Below are positions 32,387 through 41,086 of a stretch of 64,000 nt of DNA, piece by piece (the stretch's first letter is position 1; each line of letters starts with the position of its first letter). Origin of the DNA: JAVBRD01 sp031548365 (lineage in GTDB: Bacteria; Bacillota; Clostridia; Christensenellales; UBA1750); contig JAVBRD010000022.1 of the NCBI GenBank assembly GCA_031548365.1, positions 1 to 64,000 on the forward strand, written 5' to 3'. Under the pieces are notes generated by a model, which was not told where the DNA came from, did no database searches, and saw nothing but the letters and a program-made list of their open reading frames with translations. The translations under genes and the position numbers were made by a program.

Positions 32387-33304
32387 TCACAGCAGCGCGC
32401 GGGCCGCCGTTTCTAGGCTTGCCGGATCTTCCACGGCAAATGCGGGGATGTCGGGCACAATGCGTTTGATTAGCCCGCACAGTACACTGCCAGGCCCAAT
32501 CTCAACAAAAGCGTCGACCTCGGACAGGGCCATGGCACGGACCGTTTTCTCGAAAAGAACGGGGGAGGCGGTTTGAGACGCGATGATCGAAGCCAGGGGT
32601 TGGGACGCGTACGCAGCTCCCGCCACGTTGGGATACCAGGGAAGCTTTGGCGTCCCCAGATTTTCACCGGACAGATAGGTCTCGAGTTTTTGCACGGCGG
32701 GTTTCATCGCGCGGCTGTGAAACGCGCCTGATACGCGGAGTGGAATACACTTGGCGCCGTTGTCGGCCGCGATGGATTTTACGCAGGAAAGCCCCGCGGT
32801 GTCGCCCGCAACCACGATTTGCCCGGGCGCGTTGTGGTTGACTGCCTCGGCCCACCCGTCTGTGACGCCCGCGCACCACTCGGACACTTTGGCGCTGTCC
32901 GCGCCTAGCACGGCGGCCATGCTCCCCGGGGTAGAGAGCGCGCAGTCGGCCATCCACTTCCCGCGTTTGACCGCATAGCGTACGGCGGTGTCTTCAGTGA
33001 ACACGCCGCAGGCCGTAAGCGCTGCGATCTCGCCCAGTGAAAAGCCCGCGACAGCGCACGGCGTAAAGCCGACGTGAAGAGCGGCGGCGAGCAGTGCGAG
33101 CTCGGTCGTGACAAGGCAAGGCTGTGTGTTGGCAGTTTGGTTGAGTTCCTCCGAAGGGCCTTCAAAGCACAGCGCGGTCAGCCCTGAGTAATGCATTTCC
33201 GCGCGCGCGAAAACATCGCGCGCGGGCGCGAACGCCTGGGCAATGGCCATGCCCATACCCGGCTTTTGCGCGCCCTGACCGCTGAAGAGGAACGCCGTTT
33301 TCAC
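32387..33304 (-). CDS. fabD: Malonyl-CoA:ACP transacylase
   Basis: Loads malonate on ACP; 305 aa. It has FLFSGQGAQKPGMG, catalytic Ser89 in AGFSLGEIAAL and His in VSGAFHSRAM. It overlaps the acpP stop by 4 bp. In many Clostridia and Bacilli an enoyl reductase (fabK) lies between acpP and fabD; none is present here. Confidence 0.95.
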   Translation of the reverse strand: MKTAFLFSGQGAQKPGMGMAIAQAFAPARDVFARAEMHYSGLTALCFEGPSEELNQTANTQPCLVTTELALLAAALHVGFTPCAVAGFSLGEIAALTACGVFTEDTAVRYAVKRGKWMADCALSTPGSMAAVLGADSAKVSEWCAGVTDGWAEAVNHNAPGQIVVAGDTAGLSCVKSIAADNGAKCIPLRVSGAFHSRAMKPAVQKLETYLSGENLGTPKLPWYPNVAGAAYASQPLASIIASQTASPVLFEKTVRAMALSEVDAFVEIGPGSVLCGLIKRIVPDIPAFAVEDPASLETAARALL

Positions 33305-33525
33305 GGCTTGCGCTGCGCGACCGCGTCCGTGAGCTCCTGCACGGTCTTGATGCTCTCGATACCTTCGAGCGAAATGCTTAACTCGTCCTCAAGCGTCATC
33401 ACGATCTCGACCATATCGAGCGAGTCAATCTTGAGCGTCTCAAGTGTAGAAGCGGGCGTGATGGCTGCGGGGTCGATTTTCATTTGCTCGGCGATGGCCT
33501 TCTGGATGGTCTCAAATGCGTTCAT
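33301..33525 (-). CDS. acpP: Acyl carrier protein
   Basis: 74 aa. The phosphopantetheine serine is S35 in LKIDSLDMVEIVMTLEDE; the acidic helix II-III pattern is intact. Start ATG 33525 with AAAGG upstream; the longer frame to 33666 is out of pattern with fabH. Between fabH and fabD. Confidence 0.95.
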   Translation of the reverse strand: MNAFETIQKAIAEQMKIDPAAITPASTLETLKIDSLDMVEIVMTLEDELSISLEGIESIKTVQELTDAVAQRKP

Positions 33526-33563
33526 GTGGATCAACCTTTCCTGACTACATTTTAGCTCGCGTT

Positions 33564-34499
33564 CTACCAGCGCAGCAGCGCGGCTCCTGAGGACAGACCG
33601 CCTCCGAATGCCGTCAGCGCTACGATGTCGCCTCTTTTCAGTCGTCCTGAGCGCCACAGTTCCCACAGCGCGATGGGAACACTGGCGGCGGACGTGTTGC
33701 CGTACCTGTCGATGTTGATGAATACCTTCTCCATAGGGAAGCCCAAACGCGCCACGGCTTTTTCAATGATGCGCAGGTTGGCCTGGTGCGGCACCAGCCA
33801 GTCGACGTCCGCGAGCGTCAACTTGGCCTGCTCCAGTACGCGCTGTACACCTTCGCCCAGCGCTCGCGTCGCAAACTTATACACACCTTGCCCATCCATG
33901 CGGATGTACGCAGGTCCTTCCGGTGTTTTGCGCGTCATGTTGAGAGCGTGCGCCTCGTCGGGATATGTCTTGATCTCAATCGCGAGCAGCCCGCTTTCCG
34001 GGCGTTCCCCGATCACCGCCGCCGCCGCGCCGTCGCCGAAGAGCACGCACGTCGTCCTGTCGGTATAGTCGGTCACATTGGAAAGCTTTTCCGCACCCAG
34101 AACAAGGATGGGTTTGCCCTCAAAAAATTTTACCGCGGTGTACAATGCGAACAAGAAGCCTGAACATGCGGCATTGACGTCCATGGCGGGACACGTCGCG
34201 CCCAGTTCAGCTTGAAGCGCGCACGAGATTGAGGGCAGGGGTGTATCGGCGGAGACTGTCGCGCAGAGGATAAAGCCGAGGTCTTGGGGAGCGACGCCTG
34301 ATTCTGCGAGCGCTTCGCGAGACGCGGCAAGCGCGGAAACCAGCAGGGGTTCGCCGTTGCAGAGCCGTCTTTCACGAATCCCGGTGCGCTGGGTGATCCA
34401 TTCATCGCTGGTTTCCACTATCTTTGCCATGTCGTCGTTTGAAACGCGTGTATCGGGCACGCGTCCGCCCATGCCGAGAACAGAGATGATGGCCGGCAC
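33564..34499 (-). CDS. fabH: Beta-ketoacyl-ACP synthase III
   Basis: Starts fatty-acid synthesis by condensing acyl-CoA with malonyl-ACP. 311 aa with TSDEWITQRTGIRERR, catalytic Cys112 in VNAACSGF, His in WLVPHQANLRI and Asn in DRYGNTSAAS. The gene starts at GTG, 21 bp after the FabT-like gene, with AAGGGGG very close upstream. Confidence 0.95.
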   Translation of the reverse strand: MPAIISVLGMGGRVPDTRVSNDDMAKIVETSDEWITQRTGIRERRLCNGEPLLVSALAASREALAESGVAPQDLGFILCATVSADTPLPSISCALQAELGATCPAMDVNAACSGFLFALYTAVKFFEGKPILVLGAEKLSNVTDYTDRTTCVLFGDGAAAAVIGERPESGLLAIEIKTYPDEAHALNMTRKTPEGPAYIRMDGQGVYKFATRALGEGVQRVLEQAKLTLADVDWLVPHQANLRIIEKAVARLGFPMEKVFINIDRYGNTSAASVPIALWELWRSGRLKRGDIVALTAFGGGLSSGAALLRW

Positions 34500-34520
34500 C
34501 CCCCTTGCTTAATTTGAGTG

Positions 34521-34961
34521 TTATGTGTTTTTGCTGAAAAAGGCCTTGAGGTTGGTCAGCGCGTGAGCGAGCGCTTCGTGCTCCCCCGGTGACATGCCGC
34601 TGAGGGCTTCGTCCATCATCCGCAGGTGAAACAGGCGGTGCATGCGGTTGACCATCTCGCCCTTGCGTTCGAGTGAAACCAGCACTTTCCGGCGGTCGGC
34701 CTCATCGCGTACACGCACGACGTAGCCTTTTTTTGTCAGACGGTCGATGGCAGGGGTGAGCGTGGCCATTGTCACGCATACGCGCGTGGCGAGCTCGCCC
34801 ATCGTGCATTTTTTCAGTGCGCCGATCGCGTCGATGATGTGGACGTCCGTGATGGTGATGTCGGCCAGGCGAGTATCCGCCAGCGCGCTTTCCTCGGTTT
34901 TGAGCACGAGGTTGAACGTGTCGACCAACAGGTCGTTGATAAGCCATAGTGAGGGATGCAT
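34521..34961 (-). CDS. fabT: MarR-family regulator of fatty-acid synthesis (FabT-like)
   Basis: 146 aa, winged helix: ITITDVHIIDAIGALKKCTMGELATRVCVTMATLTPAIDRLTKKGYVVRVRDEADRRKVLVSLERKG. FabT homologues head fab operons in many Firmicutes and repress them together with acyl-ACP. Position (first gene, directly before fabH) and a FabT-like palindrome in its leader support the name. ATG 34961 is chosen, with AAAGGG upstream; GTG 34967 is an alternative. Confidence 0.82.
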   Translation of the reverse strand: MHPSLWLINDLLVDTFNLVLKTEESALADTRLADITITDVHIIDAIGALKKCTMGELATRVCVTMATLTPAIDRLTKKGYVVRVRDEADRRKVLVSLERKGEMVNRMHRLFHLRMMDEALSGMSPGEHEALAHALTNLKAFFSKNT

Positions 34962-34978
34962 CACCAACGCCCTTTCGC

Positions 34979-34991
34979 TTCGATCATCAAA
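34979..34991. promoter_or_regulatory. FabT-like operator in the leader of the fab operon
   Basis: On the minus strand TTTGATGATCGAA is an imperfect palindrome close to the FabT box (TTTGAT-n-ATCAAA, from family knowledge). It lies about 15 bp downstream of the -10 box, so bound protein would block early elongation. Confidence 0.5.
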
Positions 34992-35006
34992 ATATTAGAC
35001 AAACGA

Positions 35007-35035
35007 ATTATAACAGCGCGGCTTCATTGCGTCAA
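35007..35035 (-). promoter_or_regulatory. Sigma-A promoter of the fab/acc operon
   Basis: On the minus strand TTGACG (35030-35035) and TATAAT (35007-35012) are separated by exactly 17 bp. It drives fabT through accA, ten or more genes without a clear internal terminator. Confidence 0.75.
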
Positions 35036-35041
35036 GAAAAA

Positions 35042-35062
35042 CCGTCCGCGCATAGCGGACGG
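35042..35062 (-). terminator. Rho-independent terminator after the first UroD-family gene
   Basis: CCGTCCGC (35042-35049) pairs with GCGGACGG (35055-35062), loop 5; on the minus strand TTTTTCTT follows. It directly abuts the fab promoter. Confidence 0.75.
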
Positions 35063-35159
35063 CGAGCGCAGCTTATGTATCTGCCCGAATAAGCGCCGAA
35101 CAAGCGGGATGCAGCGATGCGGTGACACATCCCGTGCGATACGCCGTTGAGCACGTGAA

Positions 35160-36116
35160 TCAGCGCAGGCCATGGTAAGCGGAGCACTCCTCGAGCGTTG
35201 TACAGATGGCCTCGATGTTCTCTAACGGGACGTCGGCGGCGCACTCGGCGTGGAGCAAAAGGCCGCCTTCAGGCAGGTACATGCGGCGAGCGCACTCGAT
35301 GATGTGCTCGCGTACCTGCGCGGGGGAGGCGAATGGAAAAAGCTGGCGGTCGAGATCAAGGTTGATGGCGACCTTGCCTTTGCATGTGCGCTCGAGTTGA
35401 TCTAAACCGTTGGCGCGGATCTGCGGGTTAAGGCACTGAACACCGCAAGCGATCATGTCGGGGATGACCTCATAGATGCAGCCGTCGGTGTGCATGTAAA
35501 CGATTTTTCCGGCGTCGCGCGCAATTTTGTAAATCGCGGCGTAACACGGCTTGATGTACTGACGCCACTTTGCGGGGCTAATGGGCAGCGCGTGCTGCAT
35601 ACCGTTGTCGTCGCCAAAGTACATGACCGTGCCCTCGTGTTTCAGGACCGCGAGGCGCACCTGTCGCAGGTTGTACTCAAGCACCTTGTCGATGAGGATT
35701 TGCAGCTCAGGCGGTTCCTCGGCGAAATCGATCATCATTTCCTCAAAACCGCGCAGGTCGGTCAGCCGCAGAAACATGAAGCCGTGCGGCAGACCGATGT
35801 CCTTTTCGGGGATTCTCAGCGTATGGATATCCTCGCGCGTTTTGACTGGGTGTCCGGTAACGATCGCTTCATACCCTTCCGAGACGTTCTCCCACACGCA
35901 CCCCCACGCGTCGACGTGCTTGCCCGCGTGGTATGTCGGAGGCGTAAAATACTTCACTTCGTCCTCGGCGTTCACCGCGCCGAAGATTGCGGGATGTCTG
36001 GAGCGAAGCGCTTGCAGCTCACGGCCATAGAGCGCCCACGTCGCGGGGAGCAGGCTGACCGAAACGGGGATGCGCTCGGGGCGCTGATAGAGGATGGCCT
36101 TGACACGGTTGTCCAT
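35160..36116 (-). CDS. Uroporphyrinogen decarboxylase family protein (MtaA/methyltransferase-like)
   Basis: 318-aa TIM barrel of the UroD superfamily. Segments are VKAILYQRPERIPVSVSLLPATW, HGFMFLRLTDLRGFEEMMIDFAEEPPEL, YFGDDNGMQHALPISPAKWRQYIKPCYAAIYKIARDAGKIVYMHTDGCIYEVIPDMI and LNPQIRANGLDQLERTCKGKVAINLDLDRQ. The true haem enzyme is unlikely, as no haem genes are near. Related proteins are corrinoid methyltransferases or uncharacterised metabolic genes. The ATG at 36116 has AGGAGG upstream. A paralogue sits at 39980-40996. Confidence 0.78.
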   Translation of the reverse strand: MDNRVKAILYQRPERIPVSVSLLPATWALYGRELQALRSRHPAIFGAVNAEDEVKYFTPPTYHAGKHVDAWGCVWENVSEGYEAIVTGHPVKTREDIHTLRIPEKDIGLPHGFMFLRLTDLRGFEEMMIDFAEEPPELQILIDKVLEYNLRQVRLAVLKHEGTVMYFGDDNGMQHALPISPAKWRQYIKPCYAAIYKIARDAGKIVYMHTDGCIYEVIPDMIACGVQCLNPQIRANGLDQLERTCKGKVAINLDLDRQLFPFASPAQVREHIIECARRMYLPEGGLLLHAECAADVPLENIEAICTTLEECSAYHGLR

Positions 36117-36144
36117 GATCCGCCTCCTGTGTTTGGATACGCTT

Positions 36145-36172
36145 ATCTTAACACAAAGCGCGCGCGATGCAA
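36145..36172 (-). promoter_or_regulatory. Promoter of the first UroD-family gene
   Basis: Minus strand TTGCAT (36167-36172) and TAAGAT (36145-36150), spacer 16 bp, about 28 bp before the ATG. Confidence 0.5.
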
Positions 36173-36200
36173 GGTGAGCGGGGGGGGCACGACAAAGTTG

Positions 36201-36228
36201 TTGCGTTTTTGTTTTTGAGTGGTATAAT
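36201..36228 (+). promoter_or_regulatory. Promoter of the T-box-pheST operon
   Basis: TTGCGT (36201-36206) and TATAAT (36223-36228), spacer 16 bp, with a TGG extended -10. It opens the T-box leader. Confidence 0.65.
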
Positions 36229-36234
36229 GATTTA

Positions 36235-36482
36235 AAGGCTGCGAAGGAGAAGAGTAAGCCCGGGTGTCCGGACAGAGAGAGGGCGTCGCCGGCTGCAAGC
36301 GCCCTTGCGGATGATGGTCTGAAAGTTCGCTCTGAAGTCGCGTCGTTGATGGCTTTTGTGGCTGTAGACGGCGACGGGGTTGCGTCCGTTATAATCGCAA
36401 GAGGCTGCGCCCATACGGGCAAGGCGAATTTGGGTGGTAACACGGTGCGTCCGTCCCTTTTTAGGGATGGGCTTTTATTTTT
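36235..36482 (+). ncRNA. T-box leader controlling pheST
   Basis: Roughly 250-nt leader between promoter and pheS. The conserved T-box AATTTGGGTGGTAACACGG lies at about 36427-36445; its TGGT would pair with the ACCA end of uncharged tRNA. An AGAGTAAG motif near the start resembles the AG bulge of stem I. A GTTC near 36329 offers a UUC (Phe) specifier candidate, though the exact specifier loop was not folded. After the T-box, GTCCGTCCC and GGGATGGGC form a terminator followed by a long T-run. Phe starvation would favour the antiterminator. Confidence 0.85.
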
Positions 36483-36499
36483 TTAAGGGGGATGACAGC

Positions 36500-37522
36500 T
36501 TGAAAGACATGATGGACAGCATTCGCGCGGAGGTGACCGCAGGGCTTGCCGCCGCGGCGACGTCAGCGGACGTGGAGGCGCTGCGCGTCAAAGCGCTCGG
36601 GCGCAAAGGCTCGATCACGGCGCTGCTGCGCGAGATGGGCAAGGTCTCATCCGAGGAGAGACCGAAGCTAGGGCTGGTGATCAACGGTCTGCGCGATGAA
36701 CTCGAGGCGGCCATCACCGCGAAGGAAACGGATCTGGCCCGCGCGGAGCGGGAAGAAGCGCTTAGGCGCGACGCGGTCGATGTCACGCAGCCCGCACCCG
36801 CGCTGCGCTTTGGCAGCCTGCACCCGCTTTCCCAGACGGCAGAACGCATGCTCGACGTGTTCATTGCTATGGGTTTTGAGGTGGTCGAAGGGCCGGAAGT
36901 CGAGCTCGATCACTACAATTTTGAGTTGCTCAACATCCCCAAGAACCATCCGGCGCGCGATATGCAGGACACGTTTTATATCAATGAAAATGTGGTACTC
37001 CGCACGCATACCTCCCCCATGCAGGCGCGCGTGATGGAAAAACAGAAACCGCCTATCCGGATTGTGTGTCCGGGGCGTGTGTACAGAGCGGAACAGGTCG
37101 ACGCAACGCACGGGTATGTGTTTCACCAGATGGAGTGCCTCGTGGTGGACGAGGGCATCCACATGGGGCACCTGAAGGGGACGCTCGACGAGTTCGTGCG
37201 CGCCATGTACGGTGAGTACGCTACCACGCGCCTGCGACCCTCGTTTTTCCCGTTCACGGAACCTTCCGCCGAAGTGGACGTCACCTGCGCGGAATGCAAA
37301 GGCAAAGGCTGCCGCGTGTGCAAGGGCACGGGTTGGATCGAGATTCTCGGCTCGGGTATGGTCAATCCGCGCGTGCTTGAGCTGTGCGGCATTGATTCAA
37401 CGAAATACTCGGGGTTTGCGTTCGGGGTTGGCATTGACCGCGTAGCCGACCTTCGGCACAAGATTCCGGACATGCGCCTTTTGATGGAAAACGATCTGCG
37501 CTTTTTGTCGCAGTTCAGATAG
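36500..37522 (+). CDS. pheS: Phenylalanyl-tRNA synthetase alpha subunit
   Basis: 340-aa class II synthetase subunit. N-terminal coiled-coil arm (residues 1-90), then HPLSQTAERMLDVFIAMGFEVVEGPEVE, RDMQDTFY, LRTHTSPMQARVM, the motif RVYRAEQVDATH and motif 3 FGVGIDRVADLRHKIPD. TTG 36500 is the start: AAGGGGG lies 8 bases upstream and it begins just after the T-box terminator; an upstream ATG at 36434 lies in the leader. 15 bp before pheT. Confidence 0.96.
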   Translation: MKDMMDSIRAEVTAGLAAAATSADVEALRVKALGRKGSITALLREMGKVSSEERPKLGLVINGLRDELEAAITAKETDLARAEREEALRRDAVDVTQPAPALRFGSLHPLSQTAERMLDVFIAMGFEVVEGPEVELDHYNFELLNIPKNHPARDMQDTFYINENVVLRTHTSPMQARVMEKQKPPIRIVCPGRVYRAEQVDATHGYVFHQMECLVVDEGIHMGHLKGTLDEFVRAMYGEYATTRLRPSFFPFTEPSAEVDVTCAECKGKGCRVCKGTGWIEILGSGMVNPRVLELCGIDSTKYSGFAFGVGIDRVADLRHKIPDMRLLMENDLRFLSQFR

Positions 37523-37537
37523 AGGAGAGAAGTTGTT

Positions 37538-39916
37538 ATGCGTACACCGCTTCATTGGCTAGGCCGTTATGTTCAAATTGAAGATGTTTCGCTCGTTGAG
37601 CTTTGCGAAAAAATGGTGGGTGTCGGCCTTGAAATTGAGGAAATTGAAAGGCCCGACGATGAGATCGACCGTGTGGTCGTGGGCCGCGTCAGTGCCATCC
37701 GCCGTCATGAAAACTCCGACAAGCTCTGGATCTGCGATATAGACGCGGGAGAGATGATCCAGATTGTGACCGGCGCGCAGAACGTCACCGCAGGCGCGCT
37801 CATTCCGGTAGCGCTTGACGGCGCCACGCTTCCGGGCGGAAAAAAAATCGTGACCGGCATGCTGCGCGGCGTGCTGTCCCAGGGCATGCTGTGTTCGGGT
37901 GAGGAGCTGGGCGTCTCCAAGGACGTTTATCCATATGATGACGGTATCCTGATATTCCGCGAGGAGCACGCGATCGGCGCGGATGTTAAGCCCCTCCTCG
38001 GCATTCATGGCCCCATCGTCGACTTCGGCGTGACCGCCAACCGCCCCGATTGCCAGTGTGTGCTGGGTCTTGCGCGGGAGGCGTCCGTCGCGCTAAGAAA
38101 GCCGTTCACGCCTCCGGTCGGAACGACAAAAGAAGCCGCCGGTGAGGATGTGGGCGCATTTGCGCGCGTGGACATCGAAGCGCCCGACCTCTGTCCGCGG
38201 TACATGGCGCGCGTTGTGCGCAACATCAAGATCGCGCCATCGCCCGATTGGATGAGGCAAGCGCTGGCCGCGGCGGGCGTGCGGCCCATCAATAACATTG
38301 TGGACATCACCAACTTCGTGATGCTTGAGATGGGTCATCCCATGCACGCGTTTGATCTTTCCAACGTGAACGGAGGCCACATCATCGTGCGCCGGGCGCG
38401 CGAGGGAGAAGCGCTGCGCACGCTGGACGGCATCGAACGCAAACTGAGCACTTCCATGCTCGTCATCGCCGACGATTCAGGCGCAACGGGTCTTGCGGGA
38501 GTCATGGGCGGAGAAGGTTCGCAGATCGTGGACGGCACGCGCGACGTGTTGTTTGAGTGCGCGTGTTTTGACACGGCCAGCATTCGTGTCACGTCGCGCT
38601 CTCTCAACCTGCGCTCGGAGTCGTCCGCGCGCTTTGAGAAGGGCGTGTCTATACACACGCTCCCCGCGGCGCTTGAGCGTGCCGTTCAGCTCGTGGAGGA
38701 GTTGGGCGCGGGCGAAGTCGTTCGTGGCGTCATTGATGTATATCCAAAACCCGCGCCGCACGCGCCAATCCGAACCACGCTTGACCGCATCAGCCGCCAC
38801 ATCGGCGTGAATATCACTGCGGACACCGCGTTGAGTATCCTGCTGTCGCTGGGTTTTGAAGCGTCGGAAATCGGCGGCGCGCTCTGTGTAACGCCACCGC
38901 CGTGGCGCCAAGACGTGTATGGCTATGCCGACATCGCCGAGGAAATTCTGAGGGTGTATGGCTACGATAACGTGCCCTCCAGCGTTCCTTCGACATCCTC
39001 TGCGGGCAAAAACACGCCGCGCAACATCTTCTACGGCAAAGTCAGAAAGCAGCTCGCGGGTATGGGTCTGTGCGAGATCAGCACCGTTTCCTTTATGAGT
39101 CCGCGTACGTCAGACAAGCTCGGGCTGGCACGAGGCGACGCACGGCGCGAGGCGATCGCGGTCCTGAACCCGCTCGGTGAGGACACATCGCTCCTGCGTA
39201 CCCTTCTTTATCCGGCCATGCTCGATACGCTCGCGCTCAACCAAAGCCGTGGATCGGTCAACGCGCGCCTGTTCGAGGTCAGCAGGACGTTCACGCCCAC
39301 GCAAGACGTCCTCCCCGACGAAAAAAACGTACTTTGCTTCGGAATGGTGGGCGAGGGCGCGGACTTCTTCGCGCTCAAGTCGGCCGTGGACACGTTGCTC
39401 GCGCTTCACCGAACGCCGGACGTGGAGTGGAGCGACGGTTGCGAGGTTTTTATGCATCCAGGCCGCAGGGCAACCGTGCTGTCGTCCGGATCCGCCATCG
39501 CCGCTGTGGGCGAGCTGCATCCCGATATCGCGGAAAAATGGGGTATCCGCGGGCGTGTCGCGATCGCTCAGCTTGATCTGGACATGCTCGAGTCACTCTC
39601 TGGCGCAACTGTCATTTTTGAGCCTATGCCCAAGTTCCCGGCCGTCGCTCGCGACATCGCGCTTGTCGTGGACGAATCCGTGACCGTGGGCGCGCTCATG
39701 AAAACCGCCAGATGCGCTGGTCGTCCGCTCATGGAGACCATAGAACTGTTTGACATCTACCGCAGCGAAGCTCTGGGCGCGTCAGTCAAGAGCGTTGCGC
39801 TCTCCATGACGTTTCGGTCGCCTGAGAAAACGCTTGTCGACGCGGAGATCCAGCATGCCGTTGACGCCGTTCTCGCGGCGTGCAAAACCGAATACGGAGC
39901 CGTTTTGCGCACCTGA
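37538..39916 (+). CDS. pheT: Phenylalanyl-tRNA synthetase beta subunit
   Basis: 792 aa, usual length. Domains: EMAP-like tRNA-binding OB fold (about residues 40-150), B3/B4 editing region (RPINNIVDITNFVMLEMGHPMHAFD; LDGIERKLSTSMLVIAD), B5 domain, the catalytic-like core (EILRVYGYDNVP; LLRTLLYPAMLD) and the C-terminal ferredoxin-fold anticodon-binding domain (PKFPAVARDIALVVDESV). GAGGAGA precedes the ATG. Confidence 0.97.
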   Translation: MRTPLHWLGRYVQIEDVSLVELCEKMVGVGLEIEEIERPDDEIDRVVVGRVSAIRRHENSDKLWICDIDAGEMIQIVTGAQNVTAGALIPVALDGATLPGGKKIVTGMLRGVLSQGMLCSGEELGVSKDVYPYDDGILIFREEHAIGADVKPLLGIHGPIVDFGVTANRPDCQCVLGLAREASVALRKPFTPPVGTTKEAAGEDVGAFARVDIEAPDLCPRYMARVVRNIKIAPSPDWMRQALAAAGVRPINNIVDITNFVMLEMGHPMHAFDLSNVNGGHIIVRRAREGEALRTLDGIERKLSTSMLVIADDSGATGLAGVMGGEGSQIVDGTRDVLFECACFDTASIRVTSRSLNLRSESSARFEKGVSIHTLPAALERAVQLVEELGAGEVVRGVIDVYPKPAPHAPIRTTLDRISRHIGVNITADTALSILLSLGFEASEIGGALCVTPPPWRQDVYGYADIAEEILRVYGYDNVPSSVPSTSSAGKNTPRNIFYGKVRKQLAGMGLCEISTVSFMSPRTSDKLGLARGDARREAIAVLNPLGEDTSLLRTLLYPAMLDTLALNQSRGSVNARLFEVSRTFTPTQDVLPDEKNVLCFGMVGEGADFFALKSAVDTLLALHRTPDVEWSDGCEVFMHPGRRATVLSSGSAIAAVGELHPDIAEKWGIRGRVAIAQLDLDMLESLSGATVIFEPMPKFPAVARDIALVVDESVTVGALMKTARCAGRPLMETIELFDIYRSEALGASVKSVALSMTFRSPEKTLVDAEIQHAVDAVLAACKTEYGAVLRT

Positions 39917-39929
39917 TCGGTTCAAACAA

Positions 39930-39963
39930 AGAAACCCTTCACGGGCTAAAGTGAAGGGTTTCT
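39930..39963. terminator. Bidirectional terminator between pheT and the second UroD-family gene
   Basis: A perfect 13-bp stem, AGAAACCCTTCAC (39930-39942) with its complement (39951-39963). The stem end gives T-rich flanks on both strands (TTTCT on plus, TTTGTTTG on minus) between convergent genes. Confidence 0.75.
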
Positions 39964-39979
39964 CTGTGCGTAGCGCGCG

Positions 39980-40996
39980 TTATTTTCTCAAGTCATGCGC
40001 CGCCTTGATCATGGCGAAGTAGCCGTCGTCGGGGACGTAGTACGGCACGCTGTTGCCCGTGCCAAGCGCGTAACCTCCGCATTGCATGCCGCGCTCCAGC
40101 ATCTTGCGGGAGCGGGCATGGACGGCGTCGGGGGATTTGGTGCATACGTAGTCGACATCGATTCCTCCGAGAACCGCGATGCGTCCCTTGAGCTGCTCAT
40201 ACGCGGTCTCGATGGGTGTGATGTTGTCTTCATAGGAATGCCGCGCGTCATACCCCATGGCGATGACGTCCTCGATGATTGCGTCGTAGCGGCCGCAGGA
40301 GTGCAGAATGACGGGGAAGCCATGGTCGTGGGCGAGCGTGACGATGGCTTCGTGCCAAGGGAAGACGTACTTGCGCATGTCGGAGGGAGCGAGCATGGTC
40401 TGCTGATTGAACCCCCAGTCGTCATTGCTGATGACCGCGCCAACGGCCGGATGATGAATGTATTGTTCGTAGTAGCGGTAGAGAGTGGAGCCGACATTGT
40501 CAAAAATCAGCTTTACGAGTTCAGGGTCTTCATAGAGCATGAAGCAGAGGTTGTCGTATCCCACGAGCTGGATGACGTTTTCGAGCACGCCGCCGGGCCC
40601 GTACAGGATGACTTTCATGCCGCCGGGAAGAAGCAGTTGGGCATCGTCGAGGTTTACGGGAGGATAATCCGCGGGATTGGGCCAAACGTAGTTGTCAAAG
40701 CTTTTTCGGTCGGTGATGAGCGCGCCTTCGTTGAGCGATTTGGTTTTTTCACTGTGCACCGCGCCGCTCTTGAACCGAAAATCCGAGCCGTGAAGCGTCA
40801 CGTAGTCGTAGCCGGCGTTTTTGTAGGCCATGATGTGTGTGCGCCGTGCGGCAAGCCGGTCGGTCATGGAGCTGATCTGAGGCCCTGCGATGCGCTTGTA
40901 CAGCTCGGTGTGCAGAAAGAACTCAAAGAGCACGGGCCGGTCGGGGATGCCTCCGTTGAGAACGGTCAAGAGCTGGTCAAAGTCAGGCTTGAACAC
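39980..40996 (-). CDS. Uroporphyrinogen decarboxylase family protein, second paralogue
   Basis: 338-aa UroD-like TIM barrel: FDQLLTVLNGGIPDRPVLFEFFLHTELYKRI, YKNAGYDYVTLHGSDF, LPGGMKVILYGPGGVLENVIQLVGYDNLCFMLYEDPELVKLIFD, AVISNDDWGFNQQTMLAPSDMRKYVFPWHEAIVTLAHDHGFPVILHSCGRYDAIIEDVIAMGYDARHSYEDNITP and VLGGIDVDYVCT. His-Ser-Cys-Gly resembles the zinc-binding site of corrinoid methyltransferases (inference). GTG 40996 with GGGAG 8 bases upstream is the start. Its direct partner genes are not visible. Confidence 0.78.
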   Translation of the reverse strand: MFKPDFDQLLTVLNGGIPDRPVLFEFFLHTELYKRIAGPQISSMTDRLAARRTHIMAYKNAGYDYVTLHGSDFRFKSGAVHSEKTKSLNEGALITDRKSFDNYVWPNPADYPPVNLDDAQLLLPGGMKVILYGPGGVLENVIQLVGYDNLCFMLYEDPELVKLIFDNVGSTLYRYYEQYIHHPAVGAVISNDDWGFNQQTMLAPSDMRKYVFPWHEAIVTLAHDHGFPVILHSCGRYDAIIEDVIAMGYDARHSYEDNITPIETAYEQLKGRIAVLGGIDVDYVCTKSPDAVHARSRKMLERGMQCGGYALGTGNSVPYYVPDDGYFAMIKAAHDLRK

Positions 40997-41086
40997 CGAC
41001 AACACTCCCAAATAAGAAAATTTGTTCTCACACCTATGCATAAAAATGAGGATGTGCTATACTGTTTCGCGAACGGAGGTGCGCTT

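Noticed and set aside
36117..36443. N-terminal extension of the first UroD-family gene
   Set aside because: It would run through the gene's own promoter, across the pheST promoter and the T-box leader; AGGAGG marks the ATG at 36116.
41066..41073. TTCGCGAA palindrome before uvrB as a LexA (SOS) box
   Set aside because: It does not match the Firmicutes LexA pattern (GAAC-N4-GTTC); eight bases is short enough for chance.
39995..41086. N-terminal extension of uvrB by 364 codons
   Set aside because: The extension lies antisense to the second UroD-family gene; UvrB homology and a GGAGG site place the start at 41087.
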